20,444 nt of DNA from a virus: positions 1 through 20,444 of the IMG/VR virus record IMGVR_UViG_3300025127_000372; one strand, written 5' to 3'. Shown piece by piece: positions 6,808-14,680 of the stretch (position 1 is the stretch's first letter; every line of letters starts with the position of its first letter). A model generated the notes under the pieces. That model searched no databases and had not been told where the DNA came from. It saw only the letters and a program-made list of their open reading frames with translations. Both the position numbers and the translations under genes were made by a program.

Positions 6808-8238
6808 ATGAATTATAAATTTAAGTTAAGACCGTATAAGCATCAATTGACTGCTTTAGAAAAGTCATGGAATAGAGAAACCTACGCTTATTTTATGGAA
6901 ATGGGTACGGGTAAAACAAAAGTATTAATAGATAATATGTCCATGCTTTATGATAAAGGTAAGATAGATAGTGCTTTAATTATAGCACCAAAGGGTGTTG
7001 TAAAAACTTGGTATGAACAAGAGCTGCCTACACATTTACCAGACCACATAGAAAATGTGACTGTATTGTGGCAATCAAATATAACCAAAGGACAACAAGA
7101 AAAATTAGATAGTTTGTTTGAAATAGAAACTGCACTTCATATTTTAATTATGAATGTAGAGGCACTATCTACAGATAAAGGTGTGAAGTTTGCACAAAAA
7201 TTTTTAAACTCTCATAAAACATTAATGGCTATCGATGAATCTACTACTATTAAAACACCAACGGCAAAAAGAACTAAAAATATTATTGGCTTGGGTACAG
7301 CTTCTAAATACAGAAGAATTATGACAGGTTCGCCGGTTACAAAAAATCCACTAGATTTATACACACAGTGTGAATTTTTAGATCCATATTTATTAGATTC
7401 ATCATCTTATTATGCATTTAGAAACAGATACGCTGTCATGAGAACTATGCATGTTAGAGGCAGATCAATACAAGTTGTAGATTATTTTCAAAACATGGCC
7501 GAGCTGTCAGAAAAATTAAAAGGTTTTTCATACAGAGTTTTAAAAGAAGATTGTTTAGATTTACCTCCAAAAAATTTTATTAAAAGATACATAACATTAA
7601 CAAAAGATCAAAAAAAAGTTTACGAACAAATGAAGAAAGAAGCGCTATCAATTTTAAATGGTAAAGTATCTTCAACAATGACAGTTCTTACTCAACTAAT
7701 GAGACTGCATCAAATAACGTGCGGACATTTTACAGCTGATGATGGATCAACTCAAAATATAGATAGTAATAGAATAAAAGAACTTATGAATATATTAGAA
7801 GAGACGGAGGGCAAAGCTATAATATGGGCTAACTATCAAAAAGATATTTCACAAATTGTAGAGAATATAGAAAAAGAATATGGTCCGGGGTCCGTGGTTA
7901 GTTATTATGGACTCACGCCACAAGATGAAAGACAAGATAACATACGTAAATTTCAGTCCGACCCTAAGTGCCGATTTATGGTAGGAACGCCGTCTACGGG
8001 CGGCTACGGCATTACTTTGACGGCTGCAAACACCGTAATATACTATTCTAACGGATATGACCTAGAAAAGAGATTACAATCAGAAGACAGAGCACACAGG
8101 ATAGGACAGAAAAAAGCAGTGACTTATGTCGATCTGATTTGTGAGGAAACTGTTGACGAGAAGATTGTGAAGGCTTTAAGAGATAAAATAAATATTGCAT
8201 CTGAAGTTTTGGGTGAAGAGCTTAAAGACTGGATTTAA
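6808..8238 (+). CDS. SNF2-family DEAD-like helicase/ATPase
   Basis: A 476-aa superfamily 2 ATPase of the Swi2/Snf2 group, expected to translocate on double-stranded DNA. Motifs: Q-like YKHQLTALEK (10-19), Walker A MGTGKTK (32-38), Ia IIAPKGVVKTW (58-68), Walker B AIDEST (141-146, DEST in place of DEAH), III IMTGSP (171-176), IV/V MVGTPSTGGYGITLTAANTV, and VI RAHRIGQ (428-434), the hallmark of the family. The length is that of a bare helicase core without accessory domains, typical of phage versions. It is the only large gene on the plus strand, starts 25 bases from the divergent replication operon under its own promoter, and its TAA shares bases with the stop of the endolysin gene. Role in replication, recombination or host takeover is open. 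Confidence 0.94.
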   Translation: MNYKFKLRPYKHQLTALEKSWNRETYAYFMEMGTGKTKVLIDNMSMLYDKGKIDSALIIAPKGVVKTWYEQELPTHLPDHIENVTVLWQSNITKGQQEKLDSLFEIETALHILIMNVEALSTDKGVKFAQKFLNSHKTLMAIDESTTIKTPTAKRTKNIIGLGTASKYRRIMTGSPVTKNPLDLYTQCEFLDPYLLDSSSYYAFRNRYAVMRTMHVRGRSIQVVDYFQNMAELSEKLKGFSYRVLKEDCLDLPPKNFIKRYITLTKDQKKVYEQMKKEALSILNGKVSSTMTVLTQLMRLHQITCGHFTADDGSTQNIDSNRIKELMNILEETEGKAIIWANYQKDISQIVENIEKEYGPGSVVSYYGLTPQDERQDNIRKFQSDPKCRFMVGTPSTGGYGITLTAANTVIYYSNGYDLEKRLQSEDRAHRIGQKKAVTYVDLICEETVDEKIVKALRDKINIASEVLGEELKDWI

Positions 8239-8714
8239 ACAAATAAATCTTTTGCGTTACCTATAATAGGTTTGTATTTTGTTTTACCTTCTGATCTGAA
8301 TGCATGTAAAAAACTAGCTCGTGGTGTCCCTTCTGTATAACTACAATGTATCCATCCGCTGTTAGGTTCACCCGGAGTGTAAAACTCTAGAATTAGCTGA
8401 TCATATGGAAGTTCTTTTTTAATCCAATCAGCAAGATCACAGTTATCAACGCCCACAACTTCGAAGTCTGCGGCCTCAGCCTTGGCATGCTGCGAATTTA
8501 AACTGCTGCCTATAGCTACACACAACTCAGGGCTACGATAGCCCGATGTTATTTTTACCCTGCCGAAATGATCACGTACCGGCTGTAAAATTTTTTCACA
8601 CAGTGTTTTTAATTTTTCTATTTGTTCTGCGTTAGGATTATTATTAATACCTTTACGTATCGCCGTGTCTGATTTGATTAATTCTGCTAAAGTAAAATTA
8701 CGTGTAAGTTCCAT
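8235..8714 (-). CDS. M15-family peptidase endolysin (D-Ala-D-Ala or L-Ala-D-Glu type)
   Basis: A 159-aa zinc peptidase predicted to cut the peptide cross-links of host peptidoglycan at lysis. Zinc ligands fit the M15A pattern: H76 and D83 in SQHAKAEAADFE, H123 in WIHCSY, with catalytic-type E110 in QLILEF; SGYRSPELC (57-65) is the usual preceding motif. No signal peptide, so it would need a holin; a 58-aa membrane protein gene lies directly upstream. I chose the ATG at 8714 rather than an in-frame ATG at 8774, because 8714 overlaps the stop of that small gene as TAATG and because the extra 20 residues are just the small gene read in another frame. It ends tail to tail with the SNF2 gene, sharing TTAA. 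Confidence 0.9.
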   Translation of the reverse strand: MELTRNFTLAELIKSDTAIRKGINNNPNAEQIEKLKTLCEKILQPVRDHFGRVKITSGYRSPELCVAIGSSLNSQHAKAEAADFEVVGVDNCDLADWIKKELPYDQLILEFYTPGEPNSGWIHCSYTEGTPRASFLHAFRSEGKTKYKPIIGNAKDLFV

Positions 8715-8890
8715 TATCTTGCAATGTCCGTAAGTAAAGTTATAAGAACAGCTCCCATACCTCCTACTATCCAATATTCTAGTCTTTTGATTCGGTCCTT
8801 CATTTCTTTAATTTGTTCAAAAGTTTGCTTTTGCATTATTCTGCAAAGCTTTTCATGTGATTCAATTTTTTGTAATGCTGATTTTTTCAT
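8714..8890 (-). CDS. Small membrane protein, holin/XhlA-like
   Basis: A 58-aa protein, found by translating the gap between the 1313-aa gene and the endolysin. Residues 5-38 are charged and helical (KIESHEKLCRIMQKQTFEQI and onward), and 39-55 (YWIVGGMGAVLITLLTD) form one hydrophobic membrane segment. This layout, an amphipathic coil then a single C-terminal membrane helix, resembles the XhlA haemolysin/holin-accessory group; small size prevents certainty. Shine-Dalgarno AGAAGGA 8 bases before the ATG. The ATG overlaps the stop of the 1313-aa gene as TAATG, and its own stop overlaps the endolysin ATG in the same way, so membrane protein and endolysin are coupled as a lysis cassette. An overlapping 64-codon frame on the plus strand (8724-8918) is its shadow. 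Confidence 0.8.
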   Translation of the reverse strand: MKKSALQKIESHEKLCRIMQKQTFEQIKEMKDRIKRLEYWIVGGMGAVLITLLTDIAR

Positions 8891-11800
8891 TACGTCGTCC
8901 TTCTTAAATTTTGTCTAATTATTTTCTCGTCAGGAGATAGTACTGCCTCTTCTGTTGATGTCAATAACGTATTTGGATTAACATCTGTAGCTCTTTTTAC
9001 CGTTCCTACAGCTTCAGGCTGCGGTGTAGTTGGTAAAGTAGGGGCACCAATACCTGTGTCAGGTAAAAGGTAATCATTTAAATCTATATCAAAAGTGTCA
9101 TCTAAACTTAAAAATTGCATTTCTTTTTTCATTGCTTTTATTGTAGGTAAAACTAATTTATAAACATCAAAAGTTCCAAGATCTTTTGCTATTTCTTTAA
9201 ATCTATCTTTTATTTCAGCTGAAGGAAAATATGGTTCGTACTTACCTTTTCTTAAATTATTAAAAGTTAAAACTGATAACTGTCTATCTCTAAATTCTTT
9301 TCTTAATGAAGATGAAGATGTTCCTAATATTTCTGCTGCATTAATATTTTTAAACATTTCTTTTTGAACATTAAATCTTGCCTTATTGGATTCATAAAAT
9401 CTACTTATAATATCGTCTGCTTTTATTGGTCCACCCCTTAACAATCCAAAATAACCACCAGTAAACTCTCTTCGTGCATTTCTTATACCTGTTTGATATT
9501 CTGCAATTTTAAAACCCATGGCTTTTAGTGGATCTACTTTAATTGGTCTAAATCCAGCAAGACCAGATATTTGATCGCTAAGATCTAAAGTTTCTCCTGA
9601 TTTTGTCGGTCGTCCTGTTGCTGCTAATCCTATTCTAATATATTGTTTGTAAGATGGAGCTAATGCTTCCATTAAGTGTCTAAACTTAATTGCCATTCTA
9701 TCGCCAACGGGTGTTTGTTCAGTGTATAATATTCTACCGTCTCTAGTTCTACCGCCTCTTCCAGGTAATAATGGATATAAACTAATATCTGCGGATGCTT
9801 CAGTCCAAATAGATTCATCTATAAATGGCGCTGCTACTTCTGTTACAGCCTCTTCAACACCAGTTAAAAATCCTTTTAGTATTGTGTCACCATCTTTTGT
9901 AGATGATGCAATTTCATTAGCCATAGTTCTAAATGGTCTTGCAATTAAATCATAAGCATTGCTGTGACTAAAATCTATATATTTTAATTCACCTGTTTTT
10001 TCATCTCTAATAGGTATTAACGTAGAATTTCTAGACCAGTCAGGTACAAACTGACGTAACGCTTGTATTTCATCTTCAGTCACGTTGTATAATGCTTTTG
10101 TTCCTTCTACTAACATTGTTGGAAAAGCAGTTAGATAGAACGCCATGCCCGCCGCTCTTGTTGCACCTATTTTATATAATGGGTTATCATTTTTTACTAA
10201 TCTTCCTGTAGCTTTTTCTAAAACCCAAGGAGCTATATTGCTTCCTATTGTTTCTTTAGAGTGTTTTAATTCTTTAATTGCTTGGCCACCAATGTTTGTA
10301 GTTGTTCTAATCATCTCGGATGGAAACGACATGAAATTACCAACCGGTAATAATCTTGCAGTTCTTACAACATCACCAACAAAAGCATAGTTAGGAACTG
10401 TATTTTTAACTATATCAGCTGCTTCTTTTTTTAAATCGTCTACAGATTTTTTTATACCGGCAGTTCGGTAGGCCTCATCTCTTCTACTAAGTTCTACAAA
10501 ATAATTTGTAATTTTCCAAAAATCATCTTCAGCCACATATTTACCTTGTAAATAAGCTGGTATTTTTTTAAGTTTAGATAACAAGGGATTTACAATAGCA
10601 TCTACTTCTAATATTTTGTCTCCAAAACCAGTGTCTCTTAAAAGATTTTTTACATCTCCTATTTGAACTTGTGAGTTTACAACACCTAACTCTAATAATT
10701 CTCTGTATGCTTTTTCAAATTCTTTGTCATTAAATCTTGATCCTTGAAATGGATTAACCCCAGATATGCCCCAACCTTTTCTAAATGATTGTCCTAATAG
10801 TTTTGGATTTAAAAATCCTTCAAATAATATACCGTTTGCAGCAGCAAAACCCGCTGCACTTATTATGTTTCGTAAGTGTGTAGGTATTGAAAATACTGTT
10901 TTAGCTAATTGTGCTGTAGCTTTAGGAAACAATAATAAATTTCTATATAAAAAAGCTGTGCCTTTTTCTGCAGCAGTTGCACCTTCTCTTGTACCTCTTG
11001 CAGTTGAAACTAAAAAACCTTCAGTTATACCGTTTGCTCTTTTTAAAGCCTCTGCTATTGGTTTTGTTGTGAACATTGCACCTGCAGGATTGCTAATTCT
11101 ACCTGTTTTAAATTCTGCTAGACCAGCTAAAGCATTATCAACTTTTACAATTTCAACTTGTCTATTAGTAGCCGCTTCGGCAGCTTCCTTAGTTGACCAA
11201 AAAGATCCTTTTCCTCCTGCTGCTTGTGCAGCGTTGCTTGCTTCTAACATCTCTTTAAACATGGCACTCATTCTACTCATGCCAGATAACTCTGTTATAG
11301 CATTAAATATTCCATACCTTGGATCTTGAACTTCTCCTAGTAATTCTCTTAAAACTTTTGGTGGTATATCTGCATCTTTCATAATTTGTTTTGCAAAATC
11401 TTCACCTCTTACATCTGATATTGTTTTTTTAACGTAGTTTGGATCAGCTAGACCTCTTTTTGATTTTCTAGCTTTTACACCGTCTTCTAAAATTCTATCT
11501 ACAATATTTTTTGCGTCTTCATAATATTTAGTGCTATTAGGATCAAATGTTATATCTTTGTTTGCTTCTGCTATTTGTCTTCTAAAAAAATCTATTGACC
11601 TAATCATAGATTCATCAGTTGGTTTATACTTACGAAACACACCAAGAATTGGTTGTTGTTCAAAAATTTTGTACGTACTTTTTGTTAAAGTTTTTATTCT
11701 ATCTTGTAATATATCTTTTAATTCTTTAGAATTTAAATTACCCGTAGCTTCTATCAATCCGCCTATTTTAAGTCTTGACTCATCTATTGTATCTATAATA

Positions 11801-12831
11801 TTTTTTACAACTTTTTCATCTACGCCTTTTTTTGCAAGATCTTTTATAAAAGCGTCTGTTTTTTTAGGATCTGATAATTTAGTTAAATCACCATCAAATA
11901 ATAATTCATTTAATTCTTTATAAAATTTATCTTTTTCTTTAGTTGTTAAAGATCTATCTAAAACTTCTTGCATTTGAGGAAACGCTCTTGAAATACCTTT
12001 ATCTAATTGTTTAATAAGTTCTGTGGCCCTGTTTAAATCACCTGCCTTAAAACCCTCCATAACTTTTTGTGAAGCAAACAAAGATTTTGTTAAATCTCCT
12101 TCTGGAGTAAACGCAGTTACTATTTTACCTAAAAACCTGTCTAGTCTTGAATTACTATAAATAAGTTCCTGTCCTCTAGTTGCCATGGCTTTTGCTGATT
12201 TACCTACACCTGCAACAAAAGGTGTTAATAACAAGGATTCACTACCAAATTTAAATCTATTCATTAATTTTCTAGTAGCGTCTTCTCGACCACCTTCTAA
12301 TGCATATACATCTAATTGAGTTGGTCCTCTATCAAGTATGTCACCAAAACTACCTATTTCTTCAACGTCAGCAACAAACGCTTCTCCTGTTGCGCCTCCG
12401 ATAGCACCTACACCAAACTTTGCATAACCTGCTTTTTTATTTAATTCATCAGCTATTTGTCTTTGTTTTGTTAAATTTTTAGAACCAGCACTTACTAATT
12501 GACCTGCTTTTTTTGCATCAAAATATCTTTGCGTTAATCTACTAGCTAGTTTAAAACCTGCGGTTCCTGGTACACCTATTTGAACTAGTGTTTGCACGAG
12601 TCGACCCACACCATTTTGTTCAGCAACTTCTTCAAACGGATTTAATTTATCAAAAAACATTTCTACTGATGCAGCTGTATTTGTATCTAAACCCAGATCA
12701 ATTAACTCTGCACCTAATGAAAAAGCTCCCTCAACAACTTTAATACCTCCAGATGCTATACCTGCAAGACCTGCGGTATACCAGGATGCTTCGTTGTTTT
12801 GTTCTGCTGGGATGAGCGGTTGTAGTGCCAT
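8890..12831 (-). CDS. Giant internal virion / ejection-like protein (T7 gp16 size)
   Basis: A 1313-aa protein, probably a virion component. I see no catalytic motif, in particular no lytic transglycosylase domain at the N-terminus like that of T7 gp16. Residues 17-60 are rich in small hydrophobics (YTAGLAGIASGGIKVVEGAF) and could contact membrane. The bulk is helical and charged. Around 635-655 it reads FSIPTHLRNIISAAGFAAAN, around 828-842 VGNFMSFPSEMIRTT, and around 895-915 there is a hydrophobic stretch (AGMAFYLTAFPTMLVEG); these recur, as I recall, in large marine phage virion proteins. Length (T7 gp16 is 1318 aa) and position just before lysis genes suggest an ejection protein. It begins 8 bases after the 267-aa gene, with GGAG in the gap, and its stop overlaps the next gene as TAATG. 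Confidence 0.78.
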   Translation of the reverse strand: MALQPLIPAEQNNEASWYTAGLAGIASGGIKVVEGAFSLGAELIDLGLDTNTAASVEMFFDKLNPFEEVAEQNGVGRLVQTLVQIGVPGTAGFKLASRLTQRYFDAKKAGQLVSAGSKNLTKQRQIADELNKKAGYAKFGVGAIGGATGEAFVADVEEIGSFGDILDRGPTQLDVYALEGGREDATRKLMNRFKFGSESLLLTPFVAGVGKSAKAMATRGQELIYSNSRLDRFLGKIVTAFTPEGDLTKSLFASQKVMEGFKAGDLNRATELIKQLDKGISRAFPQMQEVLDRSLTTKEKDKFYKELNELLFDGDLTKLSDPKKTDAFIKDLAKKGVDEKVVKNIIDTIDESRLKIGGLIEATGNLNSKELKDILQDRIKTLTKSTYKIFEQQPILGVFRKYKPTDESMIRSIDFFRRQIAEANKDITFDPNSTKYYEDAKNIVDRILEDGVKARKSKRGLADPNYVKKTISDVRGEDFAKQIMKDADIPPKVLRELLGEVQDPRYGIFNAITELSGMSRMSAMFKEMLEASNAAQAAGGKGSFWSTKEAAEAATNRQVEIVKVDNALAGLAEFKTGRISNPAGAMFTTKPIAEALKRANGITEGFLVSTARGTREGATAAEKGTAFLYRNLLLFPKATAQLAKTVFSIPTHLRNIISAAGFAAANGILFEGFLNPKLLGQSFRKGWGISGVNPFQGSRFNDKEFEKAYRELLELGVVNSQVQIGDVKNLLRDTGFGDKILEVDAIVNPLLSKLKKIPAYLQGKYVAEDDFWKITNYFVELSRRDEAYRTAGIKKSVDDLKKEAADIVKNTVPNYAFVGDVVRTARLLPVGNFMSFPSEMIRTTTNIGGQAIKELKHSKETIGSNIAPWVLEKATGRLVKNDNPLYKIGATRAAGMAFYLTAFPTMLVEGTKALYNVTEDEIQALRQFVPDWSRNSTLIPIRDEKTGELKYIDFSHSNAYDLIARPFRTMANEIASSTKDGDTILKGFLTGVEEAVTEVAAPFIDESIWTEASADISLYPLLPGRGGRTRDGRILYTEQTPVGDRMAIKFRHLMEALAPSYKQYIRIGLAATGRPTKSGETLDLSDQISGLAGFRPIKVDPLKAMGFKIAEYQTGIRNARREFTGGYFGLLRGGPIKADDIISRFYESNKARFNVQKEMFKNINAAEILGTSSSSLRKEFRDRQLSVLTFNNLRKGKYEPYFPSAEIKDRFKEIAKDLGTFDVYKLVLPTIKAMKKEMQFLSLDDTFDIDLNDYLLPDTGIGAPTLPTTPQPEAVGTVKRATDVNPNTLLTSTEEAVLSPDEKIIRQNLRRTT

Positions 12832-12839
12832 TTACACTC

Positions 12840-13643
12840 CTATGCTATTGGATCGTCTATACTTAAACCAAAGTCAGATGGTGGTGATTTTTTTCCTTCT
12901 TCTCGTTCTTCGCCAATGCTTACATCAGGTAATTTTATTTCAGCTATTGTTTTAAATTCATCAAAGTAAACTTCACCATTTATTATTTGTATATATTTAT
13001 AATTATCATCAAAAGGGTCATATACAAACTTACCATTTAATTTACCCAATTGTTTTTTACCTAGTGATGAGTTTACTAAGTCTTTGTCTCTAACATCAAA
13101 AGTTAAAACACCACCATATCTAGGACCAGTAACTTGAGTTCTTAAATCATCAGCTAACGTTGTTTCAAATTTACCAGCTCTTTCTGCAACTAAAGGTGGT
13201 AAATCTGCTTCTATAAATGAACTAATAGAAAGGTTTAAAAGATCATCATCTGATTTCATAGATGCTATTTTTTCTCTAGATGCTATGTCTGCTTCTTGTA
13301 ATTCTTTTTTAAACTCTTGGCCTTTTTCTCTTTCACTCGTTATGAAAGCTCTTTCAGCTGCTGTTTTTGCTCTTTCCATTTGTCCTGCTTGTAAAACATT
13401 AAATGGATCTTTTGCAGCCGTTGCAGCTGTTTGAAATATATTACCTGTTGGTGGTGTAGATAAAAGATTTAAACCAAAGCTAGTTAAAAAACCAGGTAAA
13501 GTTCCAGGCATAAAATTACCCATAGCATATGGATTAGGTGTTCCATTTGCATATTGTGCTCTTGGTTTGTCTAATCCTGATGTGATACCAGTTCCTGCTG
13601 ATCCACCTATTCTAAACATTGGTCTTTTTAAAATTCTGTTCAT
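12840..13643 (-). CDS. Putative virion protein with RPMFRIGG N-terminus
   Basis: A 267-aa protein. The N-terminus MNRILKRPMFRIGGSAGTGI, followed by SGLDKPRAQYANG, is a pattern I associate with virion-module proteins of uncultured marine phages. Residues 60-80 are Gly/Ala/Thr rich, 85-130 are a charged helix (ERAKTAAERAFITSEREKGQ), and the C-terminal half (VTGPRYGGVLTFDVRDKDLV and KYIQIINGEVYFDEF) looks like beta-rich structure. No enzyme motif. It follows the Gln/Ala-rich 345-aa gene with a TAATG overlap and an AGGAT ribosome site, and precedes the giant protein, so it is probably part of the internal or ejection complex. Function unknown. Confidence 0.72.
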   Translation of the reverse strand: MNRILKRPMFRIGGSAGTGITSGLDKPRAQYANGTPNPYAMGNFMPGTLPGFLTSFGLNLLSTPPTGNIFQTAATAAKDPFNVLQAGQMERAKTAAERAFITSEREKGQEFKKELQEADIASREKIASMKSDDDLLNLSISSFIEADLPPLVAERAGKFETTLADDLRTQVTGPRYGGVLTFDVRDKDLVNSSLGKKQLGKLNGKFVYDPFDDNYKYIQIINGEVYFDEFKTIAEIKLPDVSIGEEREEGKKSPPSDFGLSIDDPIA

Positions 13644-14680
13644 TATCCTACCTTCGGTGAAAACGTAAAGTTTCCTGTTCCTGCAGATTTAATTCCTCCA
13701 TAAATACCTGCAAGTGTTGTACCAACTCCTAACGCAGTTTGTAAAGGCGTAGGATTAGGTATGTTTGTAGATGAGAACTGTGCAGGGTATCCACCCATAA
13801 TTCCTGTTACTTGTGATGCGTACCTATCTAATTGTTCTTGTGGTAAAAATGTTGCTTGTCTCGTTGCTTCTCTTTGTGCATCAAGAGTTGCTTGTTGTTG
13901 CGCCTGGTTCAGTGCGCCCAACTGACCTAAACGTGAAATATTTGTTCCTGCTATTTGTCCTGCTTGTGCTCCTAATTGAGCTTGAAATCCACCCAACCCT
14001 TCTTGTTGTGCAGCTAATGCACCTCTATTTGCAATATCTTGTTGTCTAGCTTGCATTGCTTGTCCGAATCCTTGTTGCAAGAGACCGGCTTGTAATAAAG
14101 CACGTTCTCTCGCAGCCCCTGTGCCAAACTCTGCGAGTTGCACTCCCGCTCGACCACTGCCGAGCGCACCCAAAGCTGCTTGTTGATCTCTGATCTGTTG
14201 TTCTTGTATTTGTTTATTACGGTCAAATTCTGCTAATGTTGCATCAATAACTTGTGTTTGAAAAGGAGACATAAATTGTTGCACTTGGGTCGTGGTTGGT
14301 GCTCCAAGTTGTACTCCACCTAGTGTTGTTGCTGCATCTGTTGCTGCTGTCTGTGCTTGAGTTAAAAACGGTTGAAATGCTGCAAGCCCTGTTGTTCCTG
14401 CTTGTGATTCTGCTATTGTTTGTGCTCTTTGTTGTAATGCATCTTGCGCTGCAACTTGTGGCGCAAGTCCAGCTAAACTTTGTTGTCTTATTTCAAACGC
14501 TCTAGCTGCATCTTGTCTGGCTTTAAAAGCATCTGCATCTTCACCTGGTCTTTGAGATATACCAGCTAAACCTGTGGTTACTACGGGTACGCCTGTTTGT
14601 GCTACTACCTGTGTTGCTAGATCTTTACCTAGATCTTCAACAAATTGTGCGGGTAATGTTCTTGTAGTTGTAACAGCCAT
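13643..14680 (-). CDS. Ala/Gln-rich internal virion-like protein
   Basis: A 345-aa protein dominated by Ala, Gln, Gly and Leu. The centre (about 125-260) is a long run of amphipathic helix with repeated Q (QEQQIRDQQAALGALGSGRA, QARQQDIANRGALAAQQEGL), followed by PTPLQTALGVGTTLAGIYGG near the C-terminus, which could be a membrane-active segment. LGALGSGRAG is a turn I recognise as recurring in phage proteins of this type, often placed with T7 gp14-like internal proteins; this is recall, not a search. There is no catalytic motif. It is joined to its neighbours by TAATG on both sides, with AGGAG upstream. The stretch at 14101-14160 is 63% G+C (38 of 60 by hand count), the highest I counted in the window. 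Confidence 0.75.
   Translation of the reverse strand: MAVTTTRTLPAQFVEDLGKDLATQVVAQTGVPVVTTGLAGISQRPGEDADAFKARQDAARAFEIRQQSLAGLAPQVAAQDALQQRAQTIAESQAGTTGLAAFQPFLTQAQTAATDAATTLGGVQLGAPTTTQVQQFMSPFQTQVIDATLAEFDRNKQIQEQQIRDQQAALGALGSGRAGVQLAEFGTGAARERALLQAGLLQQGFGQAMQARQQDIANRGALAAQQEGLGGFQAQLGAQAGQIAGTNISRLGQLGALNQAQQQATLDAQREATRQATFLPQEQLDRYASQVTGIMGGYPAQFSSTNIPNPTPLQTALGVGTTLAGIYGGIKSAGTGNFTFSPKVG

Noticed and set aside
8715-8774. Longer endolysin start (ATG at 8774, 179 aa)
   Set aside because: The extra residues overlap the 58-aa membrane gene in another frame, do not resemble M15 proteins, and the ATG at 8714 makes the same TAATG junction seen throughout the block.
8724-8918. 64-codon plus-strand frame with Ser/Cys/Phe-rich product, at first sight a small membrane protein
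   Set aside because: It is the antisense of the 58-aa gene, which has a ribosome site and exact junctions; the plus-strand frame has neither.
10766-11329. 187-codon open frame on the plus strand inside the 1313-aa gene
   Set aside because: It lies wholly antisense to a well-supported gene, has no ribosome site I can see, and its hydrophobic, Pro/Ala-rich product is typical of the reverse complement of an Ala/Gly/Lys-rich helical protein.
14014-14226. 70-codon minus-strand frame inside the Ala/Gln-rich gene
   Set aside because: Out-of-frame shadow of the 345-aa gene; its content (many Asn, Lys, Cys) has no sign of a protein family and there is no ribosome site.
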